Source of the DNA: an uncultured Prevotellaceae bacterium
GTDB taxonomy: Bacteria; Bacteroidota; Bacteroidia; Bacteroidales; Bacteroidaceae
DNA length: 64,000 bases
NCBI GenBank assembly: GCA_946617675.1
Contig: CAMOKH010000097.1
Span: forward strand, 23,611 to 87,610
Direction: 5' to 3'
Shown here: positions 11,544-19,764 of the stretch, one piece after another
Layout of the letters: the number at the start of each line of letters is the position of its first letter
Position numbering within the stretch: the stretch's first letter is position 1
The notes under the pieces: model-generated
Database searches by the model: none
What the model was told of the DNA's origin: nothing
Seen by the model: only the letters and a program-made list of their open reading frames with translations
Made by a program: the position numbers and the translations under genes

Positions 11544-12229
11544 ACATCATCGTATCAAAGGAAATAGAACAGGTGTGCCCCGGATTCGTGGGGGCCGCCG
11601 TCGAGGCGCAGGTGGTTAACACGCCCTTCTGCGCCCCGCTCTGGGACGAAATACATGAGTGGGAGGAGCGCTTCCGACGCGAACTGACCACTGAATCGCT
11701 GAAGGAACTGAGCGGCATTGCTGCCACGCGCGCCGTCTATAAGCGGTGCGGCAAGGATCCTTCGCGCTACCGTCCGGCCTCCGAACAACTCGTGCGCCGC
11801 ATGCTGCAGGGCAAGGAACTCTACCAGATTGACACGCTCGTCGACCTGGTGAACCTCGCCTCTATCGCTTTCGGCTACAGCATCGGCGGCTTCGATGCCG
11901 ACCACTTCGTCGGCGACACGCTGACGCTCGGTGTGGGCCGCGAGGGCGAGCCCTACGAGGGCATAGGCCGCGGCCAGCTGAACATTGCGGGGCTGCCCGT
12001 CTACCGCGACGCCCAGGGTGGGGTGGGCACCCCGACCAGCGACCACGAACGTACGAAGATGACGCTCGCGACGACACACCTCGTGGTGCTCATCAACGGC
12101 TACGACGGCGACGCCGCCCGCGTGCGCCAGAATGCTGAGTTCATCCAGGCGCTGACACGCCGGTACTGCCAGAGCGACGGGGGCACCGTCACGCTATTTG
12201 GCCGTGATGTTCAGGCTGGCGGGCTTTAG
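11540..12229 (+). CDS. B3/B4 (tRNA-synthetase-beta-like) domain protein
   Basis: 229 residues resembling the stand-alone B3/B4 domain family, related to the editing module of phenylalanyl-tRNA synthetase beta subunit. Typical blocks are visible: AATRAVYKRCGKDPSRYRPASE near residue 55-75 and SIGGFDADHF near 115. Such proteins are proposed to act on mischarged tRNA or amino-acid derivatives; the activity of this one is unproven. It is coupled to the small upstream ORF (4-nt overlap) and its 3' end overlaps the convergent GH2 gene by 36 nt, so the last codons are antisense to the GH2 stop region. Confidence 0.75.
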   Translation: MNIIVSKEIEQVCPGFVGAAVEAQVVNTPFCAPLWDEIHEWEERFRRELTTESLKELSGIAATRAVYKRCGKDPSRYRPASEQLVRRMLQGKELYQIDTLVDLVNLASIAFGYSIGGFDADHFVGDTLTLGVGREGEPYEGIGRGQLNIAGLPVYRDAQGGVGTPTSDHERTKMTLATTHLVVLINGYDGDAARVRQNAEFIQALTRRYCQSDGGTVTLFGRDVQAGGL

Positions 12230-14641
12230 CTGGCTGGCCGAGCACGAAAGGCTGAGCACGGCCGGGGTGCGGCCGCTCTGTATGAGCACCTGGGCCAGAC
12301 CGTTGAAGGCGGGGATGCTGAACTCTCGGCAGTCAGCCTGGCGCGGGTGATCCTCGCCCAAGTAGGCTGGGTCGCCATTGCCGGCGCCGAGAATGCGGCC
12401 CTCGCCCTGGAGTGTCAGCGTCAGCTGTGGACAGGCGTCGGGGACGATGCGCCCACGGGCGTCCTGTACCTCGACGGTGACGACGCTCAGGTCGCGCCCG
12501 TCGGCCGTAATGGTCTGGCGGTCGGCCTTCATCACAATCTTTGCAGCAGGCTTTGTCGTCTCTATAGTCTCGGTGAGCAGTCGCTTGCCGTTCTTGTAGC
12601 CTGTGGCCACGACGCGGCCTGGCTGGTAGGTGGCCGTCCACTTCAGGTGGCCGCCCTTAGGCATCTGCTTGCGGCCCAGCCGCTTGCCGTTCACCGTCAG
12701 CTCTACCTCGTCGCAGTTGCTGTAGGCCCAGATTTCCACCTCCTCGCCCTCGTGGCCCTGCAGGTTCCAGTGGGGGAAGATGTGGAGCACGGGCTCTTCC
12801 GTCCACCATGCCTTCAGATACCATGCCTCGTCCTTAGGGAATCCGCAGTAGTCGAGAATGCCGAACTCAGAATCGTGGGCAGGATAGCTGAGCGGGTTGG
12901 GCTCGCCGCGGTAGTCGAAGCCCGTCCAGTAGAACAGGCCGGCCGCCCAGGGGCGCTCGTCGTAGAACTTCCAGCCGCGCTCGATGACGTTCTCTATGTG
13001 GTGGTGGGTGGTGTCGCGGTTCATCGATACCATGTGGCCGGGCTTGTCGGCGCTGTTGAAGTAGACGCCGCGCGTGCCGCAGCCCGTGGTCTCCTCGGTG
13101 CCCACAATCTTCCAAGCGGGGTTGGCCTTCTTCCGGTTGTCAACGTCGTTCTGCACGATGTAGTTGAAGCCCACCACGTCGAGACCCTTGATGAGCTCCG
13201 TGCCGCCGGCGTTGGCCACGGTGCTGGGGCGCGTGGGGTCGTAGAGGCGGGTGTACTCGCGCATGGCCTCGGCCACGCGGGTGCCCTGGATGGTGTTCTC
13301 GAGTCCCCACTCCTCGTTGCCGTCGCTCCAGAGGATGATGCTGGGGTGGTTGCGGTCGCGCTTGATCATCCGCTCCAGCAGTCGCAGGTGCTCGTCGTTG
13401 ATGCCCATGAGGCGGTTCTCGTCGATGACGAGCATGCCCTCGCGGTCGCAGATGTCGAGCAGTGCGGGCGTCATGGGGTTGTGCGAGGCGCGGTAGGCGT
13501 TGCAGCCCAGCTCCTTCAGCCGCTTGATGCGCCAGGCCTGCAGGGCGTCGGGGATGGCAGCCCCCACGCCGGCGTGGTCCTGGTGCATGTTGACGCCTTT
13601 CAGCTTCAGCGGCTGGCCGTTCAGCAGGAAGCCGCGGTCGGCCGTGAAGCTGATGTCGCGGATGCCCGTCGTCGTCTCGTAGACGTCGGTCACGCGGCCG
13701 TCGGCCTTGACCGTTGTCACCACCTTATATAAATAAGGGTCGGCCGTCGACCAGAGGTGGGGCTTGTTTAAGTGAAGAGTGAAAAGTGAAGAGTGAAGAG
13801 TTTGCTTCGCCTTCAAGGTGAGGGTCAAGGGGTTGGACTTGGCGACCTCCTGACCGTCAGCATCAAGCAGGCGGTGGTTGACTTCACACTGTTGCATGGT
13901 CAGTGAGTGGTTGCTGATGTCTGTCTCCACGTGGATGGTGGCCTCGGCATAGGGCGGCCTGAGCTCGGCCCAGACGAACGTGCCGAAGGGGGCCACGCTG
14001 ACGTCGGCCGACTTCACGAGCCACACGTCGCGGTAGATGCCGGCACCCTCGTAGAACCAGCCCTCCTCGAGCGAGGCGTCGGCGCGCACGCAGATGAGGT
14101 TCTCGTCGCCATACTTGACGTAGGGCGTGATGTCGTAGACCTGGGTGGCATAGCCGCTGGGCTCAGTGCCCATGTAGAAGCCGTTGAACCACACCTGGGC
14201 GTTGCGGAAGATGCCGTCGAAGCGCAGCATCAGCCGCTTGCCGAGGTCGTCGCGGCCGATGGTGAGCGTCTTGCGATACCAGCCGACGCTCGTGGCGGGA
14301 TATTTGTAGCCCACGGTCTTGTAGCCGTGCGAGTGGCTGGCCTCGCGGGCGTAGGGCAGGGTGGTGACCCAGTCGTGAGGCAGGCGCACGGTCTGCCAGG
14401 CCGAGTCGTCGAACTTCTGGGCGTAGGGGCCCTCGTTGTGTATGGAGTTGGCCTTCGTCAGGTAGTTGAAGTACTCCGTGCCGCAGCCGAAGTCCTGCTT
14501 CGGGTCGGCGGCGTGGCCGAGTGCGAAGCGCCACCCCTCGTCGAGCAGCGTTGCCTGGCGCAGGTTCTGCGTGTTGGCTGTGATGGTGGCTGCGCAGGCC
14601 AGTAGTGATGCGAGCAGCCGGTGGGTCAGTGTCTTGTTCAT
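12194..14641 (-). CDS. Glycoside hydrolase family 2 (beta-galactosidase-like), periplasmic
   Basis: 815 residues from the ATG at 14641; the track start lies upstream of the promoter. Signal peptide MNKTLTHRLLASLLACAAT..., N-terminal sugar-binding jelly roll, immunoglobulin-like domain, TIM barrel with the acid/base Glu in WSDGNEEW (about 442) and a likely nucleophile Glu in GTEETTG (about 516), then C-terminal DUF4982-like and GH2 Ig-like domains. The family removes beta-galactosyl, glucuronyl or mannosyl residues from glycans; exact specificity is not readable. The Ig-domain linker TLHSSLFTLHLNKP is coded by a 7-nt array (13771-13800). It is divergent from the ABC exporter. No SusC/D pair is adjacent, so it is an orphan glycosidase. 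Confidence 0.9.
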   Translation of the reverse strand: MNKTLTHRLLASLLACAATITANTQNLRQATLLDEGWRFALGHAADPKQDFGCGTEYFNYLTKANSIHNEGPYAQKFDDSAWQTVRLPHDWVTTLPYAREASHSHGYKTVGYKYPATSVGWYRKTLTIGRDDLGKRLMLRFDGIFRNAQVWFNGFYMGTEPSGYATQVYDITPYVKYGDENLICVRADASLEEGWFYEGAGIYRDVWLVKSADVSVAPFGTFVWAELRPPYAEATIHVETDISNHSLTMQQCEVNHRLLDADGQEVAKSNPLTLTLKAKQTLHSSLFTLHLNKPHLWSTADPYLYKVVTTVKADGRVTDVYETTTGIRDISFTADRGFLLNGQPLKLKGVNMHQDHAGVGAAIPDALQAWRIKRLKELGCNAYRASHNPMTPALLDICDREGMLVIDENRLMGINDEHLRLLERMIKRDRNHPSIILWSDGNEEWGLENTIQGTRVAEAMREYTRLYDPTRPSTVANAGGTELIKGLDVVGFNYIVQNDVDNRKKANPAWKIVGTEETTGCGTRGVYFNSADKPGHMVSMNRDTTHHHIENVIERGWKFYDERPWAAGLFYWTGFDYRGEPNPLSYPAHDSEFGILDYCGFPKDEAWYLKAWWTEEPVLHIFPHWNLQGHEGEEVEIWAYSNCDEVELTVNGKRLGRKQMPKGGHLKWTATYQPGRVVATGYKNGKRLLTETIETTKPAAKIVMKADRQTITADGRDLSVVTVEVQDARGRIVPDACPQLTLTLQGEGRILGAGNGDPAYLGEDHPRQADCREFSIPAFNGLAQVLIQSGRTPAVLSLSCSASQLKPASLNITAK
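13771..13800 (-). repeat. Heptanucleotide array inside GH2 gene
   Basis: Four units of AGTGAAG/AGTGAAA (7 nt) plus AG, within the coding frame between Ig-like domain and barrel. Same period as the arrays in ligA, the ABC gene and clpA. Confidence 0.8.
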
Positions 14642-14678
14642 AGGTCGTGTAGTGGGGTTCGTTTGTAGTTTACGGGTA

Positions 14679-14686
14679 CAAAGGTA
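14679..14686 (-). promoter_or_regulatory. -7 box (TACCTTTG) for GH2 gene
   Basis: Minus-strand TACCTTTGTAC, 37 nt upstream of the GH2 start codon; the -33 element is not clear. Confidence 0.6.
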
Positions 14687-14740
14687 AGACAATAACTCCA
14701 AAAACAATGCGACTTTCTTGTTTTTATTCTGTTTTTTTCG

Positions 14741-14748
14741 TATTTTTG
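14741..14748 (+). promoter_or_regulatory. -7 box (TATTTTTG) for ABC exporter operon
   Basis: TATTTTTGCACC, 24 nt before the ATG at 14772. A weak CTTG at 14717-14720 lies 20 nt upstream. It faces away from the GH2 promoter. Confidence 0.6.
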
Positions 14749-14771
14749 CACCAGAAAAGCTAAAACCAGAC

Positions 14772-16598
14772 ATGATAAAGACCCTTTACCGACAGATAGG
14801 CCGCTACTGGAAGGCCTCGCTGCTGACGCCCCTGTGGACGGCACTGGAGGTGGTGATGGACGTGCTCATACCCTACGTCACGGCCTCGCTCATTGACCGC
14901 GGCATCAATGCCGGCGACATCTCGCAGGTGTACTACTACGGAGCGATAATGATTGGCATGGCGTTCCTCTCGCTCGCCTTCGGCATCATGGCCGGGCGCT
15001 CGGTGGCCTACGCCGCCACGGGCTTTGCCGCCAACGTCAGGCGGGCGATGTACCGCAATATTCAGCGCTTCGCCTTCTCTGACATCGACAAGTACTCCAC
15101 CTCGGGACTCGTCACCCGCATGACTACCGATGTGTCGAACCTGCAGAACGCCTACCAGCAGATTCTGCGCATCACCGTCAGGGCGCCCTTCCGCCTGCTG
15201 CTCAGCATCGTGATGTGTCTGGTCATCGACGCCCGCCTATCGTTCATCTTCATCGTGGCGATGGTCGTGCTGAGCTTCTCGCTCTACAACATCATCTCGC
15301 GGGTGGCGCGGCTCTTCCGGCAGGTGTTCGAGAAGTACGACGACCTGAACCAGAGCGTGCAGGAAAACGTCCAGGCCATCCGCGTGGTCAAGGCCTTCGT
15401 CCGCGAAGACTACGAGAACCAGAAGTTCGGGCGTGCCGCCGAGGCACTATATAAGTTATATGTACGCGCGGAGAGCCTGATGGCGCTGAACCACCCCGTG
15501 ATGAACCTCGTGGTCTACGGCTGCATCATCGCCCTGTCGTGGTGGGGCGCCCACTTCATCGTCGGCGGCACGCTGACCACGGGCGAGCTGACCAGCCTCT
15601 TCACCTACGTGATGTCAATCCTGCAGTCGCTGATGATGCTCTCGATGATCTTTGTCATGCTGACGCAGAGTGCCGCCTCGGCGCGCCGCGTCTGCGAGGT
15701 CATCGACGAGCAGCCCGACATCGTGAACCCCGAGAATCCCGTCTACGAGGTCAGCGACGGCAGTGTGGAGTTCCGGGGGGTAAGGTTTGACTATAAGCCC
15801 ACCCCCGGCCCCTCCCCAAGGGAGGGGGGCGGAGAATACCAGACTCCCCTCCCTTGGGGAGGGGGCGGGGGTGGGCCTCACCGCCGCTCGGCCCTCTACA
15901 ACGTCACGTTCAGCATCGGCAGCGGCGAGACCATCGGCGTCATCGGCGGCACCGGCTCGGGTAAGTCGACGCTCGTCAGTCTGATTTCGCGACTCTACGA
16001 CGCCGGGCAGGGCGAGGTGCTGGTAGGCGGGCGCAATGTGCGCGACTACGACCTGGCGACGCTGCGCTCCTCGGTGGCCGTCGTGCTGCAGCAGAACACA
16101 CTCTTCAGCGGAACGGTGCTCGACAACCTGCGCTGGGGCAACCCCAAGGCCACGGTCGAGGAGTGCCGCGAGGCCTGCCGGCTGGCCCAGGCCGACGACT
16201 TCATCATGGAGATGCCCGAGCAGTACGACACCCGCATCGAGCAGGGCGGCACCAACGTCTCTGGCGGACAGAAGCAGCGCCTCTGCATTGCCCGCGCCCT
16301 GCTGAAGCGGCCGAAGGTGTTGGTGCTCGACGACTCCACGTCGGCCTGCGACACCCAGACCGACGCCCGCATACAGCGCGCCTTCCGCGAGGAGCTGCCC
16401 GACGTGACGAAGCTGATCATCGCCCAGCGCATATCGAGCGTGGAGCACTGCGACCGCATCCTCGTGATGGATGGCGGCGCCGTCACCGGCTTCGACACCC
16501 ACGAGCGGCTGCTCGCGACGAACGCCCTCTACCGTGAGATTTACGACATACAGACCGCCGACAGCGGCGACTTCGACGTGAAAGGAGGTGAACAATGA
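14772..16598 (+). CDS. ABC exporter half-transporter, degenerate-site subunit
   Basis: 608 residues: six-helix type IV exporter membrane domain followed by a nucleotide-binding domain. Start at MIKTLYRQIGRYW, just after the promoter. Walker A GGTGSGKST, signature VSGGQ; but Walker B is VLVLDDSTS (Asp in place of the catalytic Glu) and the switch motif is IAQRISS (Gln in place of His). It therefore supplies the degenerate ATP site, as TM287 does in TM287/288-type heterodimers. Right after the A-loop (RFDYKP) it carries about 27 foreign residues (TPGPSPREGGGEYQ...GGGG) encoded by a palindromic repeat, see 15797-15876. The stop overlaps the partner start by ATGA. Substrate (lipid, drug or peptide) is unknown. 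Confidence 0.9.
   Translation: MIKTLYRQIGRYWKASLLTPLWTALEVVMDVLIPYVTASLIDRGINAGDISQVYYYGAIMIGMAFLSLAFGIMAGRSVAYAATGFAANVRRAMYRNIQRFAFSDIDKYSTSGLVTRMTTDVSNLQNAYQQILRITVRAPFRLLLSIVMCLVIDARLSFIFIVAMVVLSFSLYNIISRVARLFRQVFEKYDDLNQSVQENVQAIRVVKAFVREDYENQKFGRAAEALYKLYVRAESLMALNHPVMNLVVYGCIIALSWWGAHFIVGGTLTTGELTSLFTYVMSILQSLMMLSMIFVMLTQSAASARRVCEVIDEQPDIVNPENPVYEVSDGSVEFRGVRFDYKPTPGPSPREGGGEYQTPLPWGGGGGGPHRRSALYNVTFSIGSGETIGVIGGTGSGKSTLVSLISRLYDAGQGEVLVGGRNVRDYDLATLRSSVAVVLQQNTLFSGTVLDNLRWGNPKATVEECREACRLAQADDFIMEMPEQYDTRIEQGGTNVSGGQKQRLCIARALLKRPKVLVLDDSTSACDTQTDARIQRAFREELPDVTKLIIAQRISSVEHCDRILVMDGGAVTGFDTHERLLATNALYREIYDIQTADSGDFDVKGGEQ
15797..15876 (+). repeat. GC-rich palindromic element inserted in frame in an ABC exporter gene
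   Basis: 80 nt bounded by perfect inverted ends GCCCACCCCC (15797-15806) and GGGGGTGGGC (15867-15876). Each half contains the internal near-palindrome CCCTCCCAAGGGAGGG-like core. It is translated as KPTPGPSPREGGG... without stop. Related copies are at 25319-25356 (partial) and 43791-43931 (longer). Confidence 0.85.
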
Positions 16599-18433
16599 GA
16601 CAACCCAGTTTTGGAGGCCCTCGCGGTCAGCGCGCACAGGCCGGATTTCAGAAGATAGACCGCCGGACGCGCAGCATCATCTGGCGCATGGCCCGCATGG
16701 TGCTCAGCGACTACAAGTTCTCTATCGGCGTGGTGCTCGTCTGCATCGTCGTGACGTCGGTGACGACGCTCGCCTCGACGCTCTTCACGCGTACGCTGAT
16801 AGACGACTACATCGTGCCGCTGACGCAGACGGACAACCCTGAGTACCACTCGCTGGCACAGGTGCTCTTCAAGCTCGGACTGGTGCTGCTCGTCGGCGTC
16901 GTCTGCTCGTATCTCTACAACCGCCTGATGATCAACGTCTCGCAGGGCACCCAGCTGCGCCTGCGCCGACAGCTGTTCGAGCGCATGGAGCGGCTGCCCA
17001 TCAGCTACTTCGACCAGCGGCAGCACGGCGACATCATGTCGGTCTATACCAACGACGTCGACTCGCTGCGGCAGATGATCTCGACGGCCCTGGCCCAGGT
17101 CTTCAACTCGGTCATCACCATTGGCGTCACGCTGGCCTCGATGGTGGTGCTCAGCGTGCCGCTGACGCTCGTCAGCTGTGTCATGGCCGTGGTGATGATG
17201 GTCACCACCACGCAGCTGGGCAAGCGGTCGCGCCGCTACTTCCGCACGCAGCAGGAGTCGCTGGGCCGCGTCAACGGCTTTATCGAGGAGATGATGACGG
17301 GCCAGAAGGTGGTTAAGGTCTTCTGCCGCGAGCAGCAGGCCATCAGCGACTTCGAGGCTATCAACGAGCAGCTGCGCTCGTCGGCCTGCAGTGCCAACCG
17401 CATAGCCAACATCGTGATGCCCGTCAACGGCAACCTGTCGAACCTCGGCTACGTGCTCATCGCCGTCGTCGGCGCCACGCTGGCCCTCGGCAACTTTTCA
17501 CTTTTCACTTTTCACTTATCACTTGGAACCATAGTTGCCTTCCTGACGCTGAACAAGAGCTTCACGCAGCCCATCACCCACGTCTCGCAGCAGATTAACT
17601 CGGTGCTCAACGCCGCCGTCGGTGTCGAGCGCGTGTTCACGCTGATGGACGCTCAACCCGAGGTGGACGAAGGGAAAACCGAGCTTGACAGCCCGAAGGG
17701 CGACGTCGACTTCCGTCACGTTGACTTCGGCTATGTGCCTGAGAAACAGGTGCTCTTCGACATCGACATCAATACGCAGCCCGGCCAGAAGATTGCCTTC
17801 GTGGGCGGAACGGGGGCCGGCAAGACCACTGTCATCAACCTCATCAACCGCTTCTACGAGGTGGGCAGCGGCGAGGTGCTCTACGACGGCATACCCATCA
17901 CCCACATCAGCAAGCAGTCGCTGCGCCACTCGATGAGTATCGTGCTGCAGGAGACGCACCTCTTCACCGGAACGGTGCTTGAAAACATACGCTACGGCCG
18001 CCTCGACGCCACCGACGACGACTGCATACGCGCCGCACAGATGGTAGGCGCCCACGACTTCATACGCCGTCTGGCCAATGGCTACCAGACGATGCTGCAG
18101 GGCGACGGCGGCAACCTCTCGCAGGGCGAGCGCCAGCTGCTGGCCATTGCCCGCGCCGCCGTGGCCGACCCGCCCGTGCTCATTCTCGACGAGGCAACCT
18201 CATCAATTGACACGCGCACCGAACAGCTCGTGCAGCGCGGCATGGACACCATCATGCAGGGTCGTACCACGTTCGTCATTGCCCACCGTCTCTCCACCGT
18301 GCGCAATGCCGACCAGATTATCGTCCTCGACCACGGCCGCATCGTCGAGCATGGCACCCACGCCGAGCTCATGGCTCAGCGCGGCCGCTACTATCAGCTG
18401 AACGTCGGCGGCGATACCGATTTGCTGAAGTGA
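16595..18433 (+). CDS. ABC exporter half-transporter, catalytic subunit
   Basis: 612 residues. An N-terminal cytosolic extension is followed by six membrane helices (SIGVVLVCIVVTSVTTLAS is the first) and the NBD: Walker A GGTGAGKTT, canonical Walker B LILDEATSS and switch His in IAHRLSTV, but an altered signature LSQGERQ. Together with the upstream subunit this gives one complete site (its Walker motifs with VSGGQ) and one degenerate site, the hallmark of a heterodimeric exporter. It is coupled by ATGA overlap. The last transmembrane region holds a 7-nt array (NFSLFTFHLSLG) at 17495-17524. Confidence 0.92.
   Translation: MRQPSFGGPRGQRAQAGFQKIDRRTRSIIWRMARMVLSDYKFSIGVVLVCIVVTSVTTLASTLFTRTLIDDYIVPLTQTDNPEYHSLAQVLFKLGLVLLVGVVCSYLYNRLMINVSQGTQLRLRRQLFERMERLPISYFDQRQHGDIMSVYTNDVDSLRQMISTALAQVFNSVITIGVTLASMVVLSVPLTLVSCVMAVVMMVTTTQLGKRSRRYFRTQQESLGRVNGFIEEMMTGQKVVKVFCREQQAISDFEAINEQLRSSACSANRIANIVMPVNGNLSNLGYVLIAVVGATLALGNFSLFTFHLSLGTIVAFLTLNKSFTQPITHVSQQINSVLNAAVGVERVFTLMDAQPEVDEGKTELDSPKGDVDFRHVDFGYVPEKQVLFDIDINTQPGQKIAFVGGTGAGKTTVINLINRFYEVGSGEVLYDGIPITHISKQSLRHSMSIVLQETHLFTGTVLENIRYGRLDATDDDCIRAAQMVGAHDFIRRLANGYQTMLQGDGGNLSQGERQLLAIARAAVADPPVLILDEATSSIDTRTEQLVQRGMDTIMQGRTTFVIAHRLSTVRNADQIIVLDHGRIVEHGTHAELMAQRGRYYQLNVGGDTDLLK
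17495..17524 (+). repeat. Heptanucleotide array inside ABC exporter gene
   Basis: TTTTCAC x3, TTATCAC, TT: 7-nt units in the coding frame within the loop before the last membrane helix. Confidence 0.8.
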
Positions 18434-18480
18434 GGAAACGGCACTGAACCGGCCCCATTCTGCCTCAGTGCATATAAATG

Positions 18481-18552
18481 AATTTCACGAATTATACGAA
18501 TTGAGCCATACCAGTAATCGGTGGGCGGTGAATTCGTATAATTCGTGAAATT
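18481..18552. terminator. GAATTATACGAATT-family inverted repeat between convergent genes, copy A
   Basis: Perfect 22-nt arms (AATTTCACGAATTATACGAATT at 18481-18502 and its complement at 18531-18552) with a 28-nt loop. It lies between the ABC exporter stop and the pheS stop, so it could serve as a bidirectional terminator. Related copies: 33528-33640 and 42174-42241. Confidence 0.7.
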
Positions 18553-18569
18553 CGTAGTCAGGACTCCGC

Positions 18570-19628
18570 TTAGTCGGCAGCCTCGAACTCCTCCAGGAAG
18601 CGGGTGTCGTTCTCGGAGAACAGGCGCAGGTCGTTGACGCGGTACTTCAGGTTGGTGATGCGCTCCACGCCCATGCCGAAGGCGTAGCCCGAATAGCGCT
18701 TCGAGTCGATGCCACACTGCTCAAGCACGTTGGGGTCGACCATGCCGCAGCCGAGGATTTCGACCCAGCCCGTGTGCTTGCAGAAGCCGCAGCCTTCGCC
18801 GCCGCAGATGAAGCACGAGATGTCCATCTCGGCACTCGGTTCCGTGAACGGGAAGTAGGAGGGGCGCAGGCGGATCTTCGTATCGGGGCCGAACATCTCC
18901 TTGGCAAACGAGAGCAGCACCTGCTTCAGGTCGGTGAACGAGACGTTCTCGTCGATGTAGAGTCCCTCCACCTGGTGGAAGAAGCAGTGGGCGCGGGCCG
19001 TGATGGCCTCGTTGCGATAGACGCGGCCGGGACAGATGACGCGGATGGGGGCCTTCAGCTGGCCGTCCTCGGTGTGCATCTGCTCCATGACGCGGGCCTG
19101 CACCGAACTGGTGTGCGAGCGCAGCAGAATGTTCTTGGTCACGTCGTCAGGATGCTGCGAGACGAAGAACGTGTCCTGCATGTCGCGGGCGGGGTGGTCG
19201 GCGGCGAAGTTCATTTTCGTGAAGACGTGGAGGTCGTCCTCCACCTCGGGGCCGTCGGCCAGCACGAATCCCATGCGCGAGAAGATGTCGATAATCTCGT
19301 TGGTGACGATGGTCAGCGGGTGGCGCGTGCCGAGCTTAATGGGGTAGGGCGTACGCGTCAGGTCGGTCTGCTCGTCGCCCGTCTCCTGAGTCTCGCACTG
19401 CTCGCGCAGCTGGTTGATGCGCTCCTGTGCCATCTGCTTCAGCTCGTTAATCTTCATGCCGATGGTCTTCTTCTCGTCGGCAGCCACGTTGCGGAAGTCG
19501 TTCATCAGGGCCGTAATCTCGCCCTTCTTGCTGAGGTATTTCAGTCGCAGTTGTTCTACTTCGTCAGCGTTGTTGGCGCTCAGCGTCTGTACTTCTTTCA
19601 GAAGCTGGTCTATCTTGTCGAGTATCAT
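18570..19628 (-). CDS. pheS: Phenylalanyl-tRNA synthetase alpha subunit
   Basis: 352 residues, normal length. Class II synthetase catalytic subunit charging tRNA-Phe in the cytoplasm with PheT (not in window). Visible: N-terminal coiled coil (about 1-90), then motif blocks DGPEVEDDLHVF, HPARDMQDTFFV, RSHTSSVQARVM, YRNEAITARAHCFFHQVEGL, and motif 3 GMGVERITNLKY near the C-terminus. It is transcribed divergently from the lipoprotein at 19765. The leader contains a degenerate 7-nt array. Confidence 0.97.
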   Translation of the reverse strand: MILDKIDQLLKEVQTLSANNADEVEQLRLKYLSKKGEITALMNDFRNVAADEKKTIGMKINELKQMAQERINQLREQCETQETGDEQTDLTRTPYPIKLGTRHPLTIVTNEIIDIFSRMGFVLADGPEVEDDLHVFTKMNFAADHPARDMQDTFFVSQHPDDVTKNILLRSHTSSVQARVMEQMHTEDGQLKAPIRVICPGRVYRNEAITARAHCFFHQVEGLYIDENVSFTDLKQVLLSFAKEMFGPDTKIRLRPSYFPFTEPSAEMDISCFICGGEGCGFCKHTGWVEILGCGMVDPNVLEQCGIDSKRYSGYAFGMGVERITNLKYRVNDLRLFSENDTRFLEEFEAAD

Positions 19629-19633
19629 GATTA

Positions 19634-19668
19634 TTTACGATTTACTGATTATCTATTTACGATTTTGT
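19634..19668. repeat. Degenerate heptanucleotide array in pheS leader
   Basis: TTTACGA, TTTACTG, ATTATCT, ATTTACG, ATTTTGT follow each other with a 7-nt period between the pheS -7 box and its start. Confidence 0.5.
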
Positions 19669-19679
19669 CAATTCGGCTG

Positions 19680-19687
19680 CAAAGGTA
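19680..19687 (-). promoter_or_regulatory. -7 box (TACCTTTG) for pheS
   Basis: Minus-strand TACCTTTGCAGCC, 51 nt before the pheS start. A TTTG lies 22 nt upstream (19710-19713), slightly wide of the usual spacing. Confidence 0.65.
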
Positions 19688-19731
19688 CGAAATAATTATC
19701 GATTTCTTACAAAGAATTAAGAATTATTTTG

Positions 19732-19739
19732 TAACTTTG
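19732..19739 (+). promoter_or_regulatory. -7 box (TAACTTTG) for lipoprotein-murB
   Basis: TAACTTTGCACG, 25 nt before the start at 19765. No clear -33. Confidence 0.65.
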
Positions 19740-19764
19740 CACGCTGAATTCAGAAAGACTGACA

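Noticed and set aside
12347-13732. 461-codon plus-strand ORF inside the GH2 gene
   Set aside because: Antisense to catalytic motifs of the GH2 enzyme; composition is typical of shadow frames.
15615-16637. 340-codon minus-strand ORF across the ABC exporter
   Set aside because: Shadow of the NBD; its only memorable segment (PTPAPSPREG...) is the palindromic repeat read backwards.
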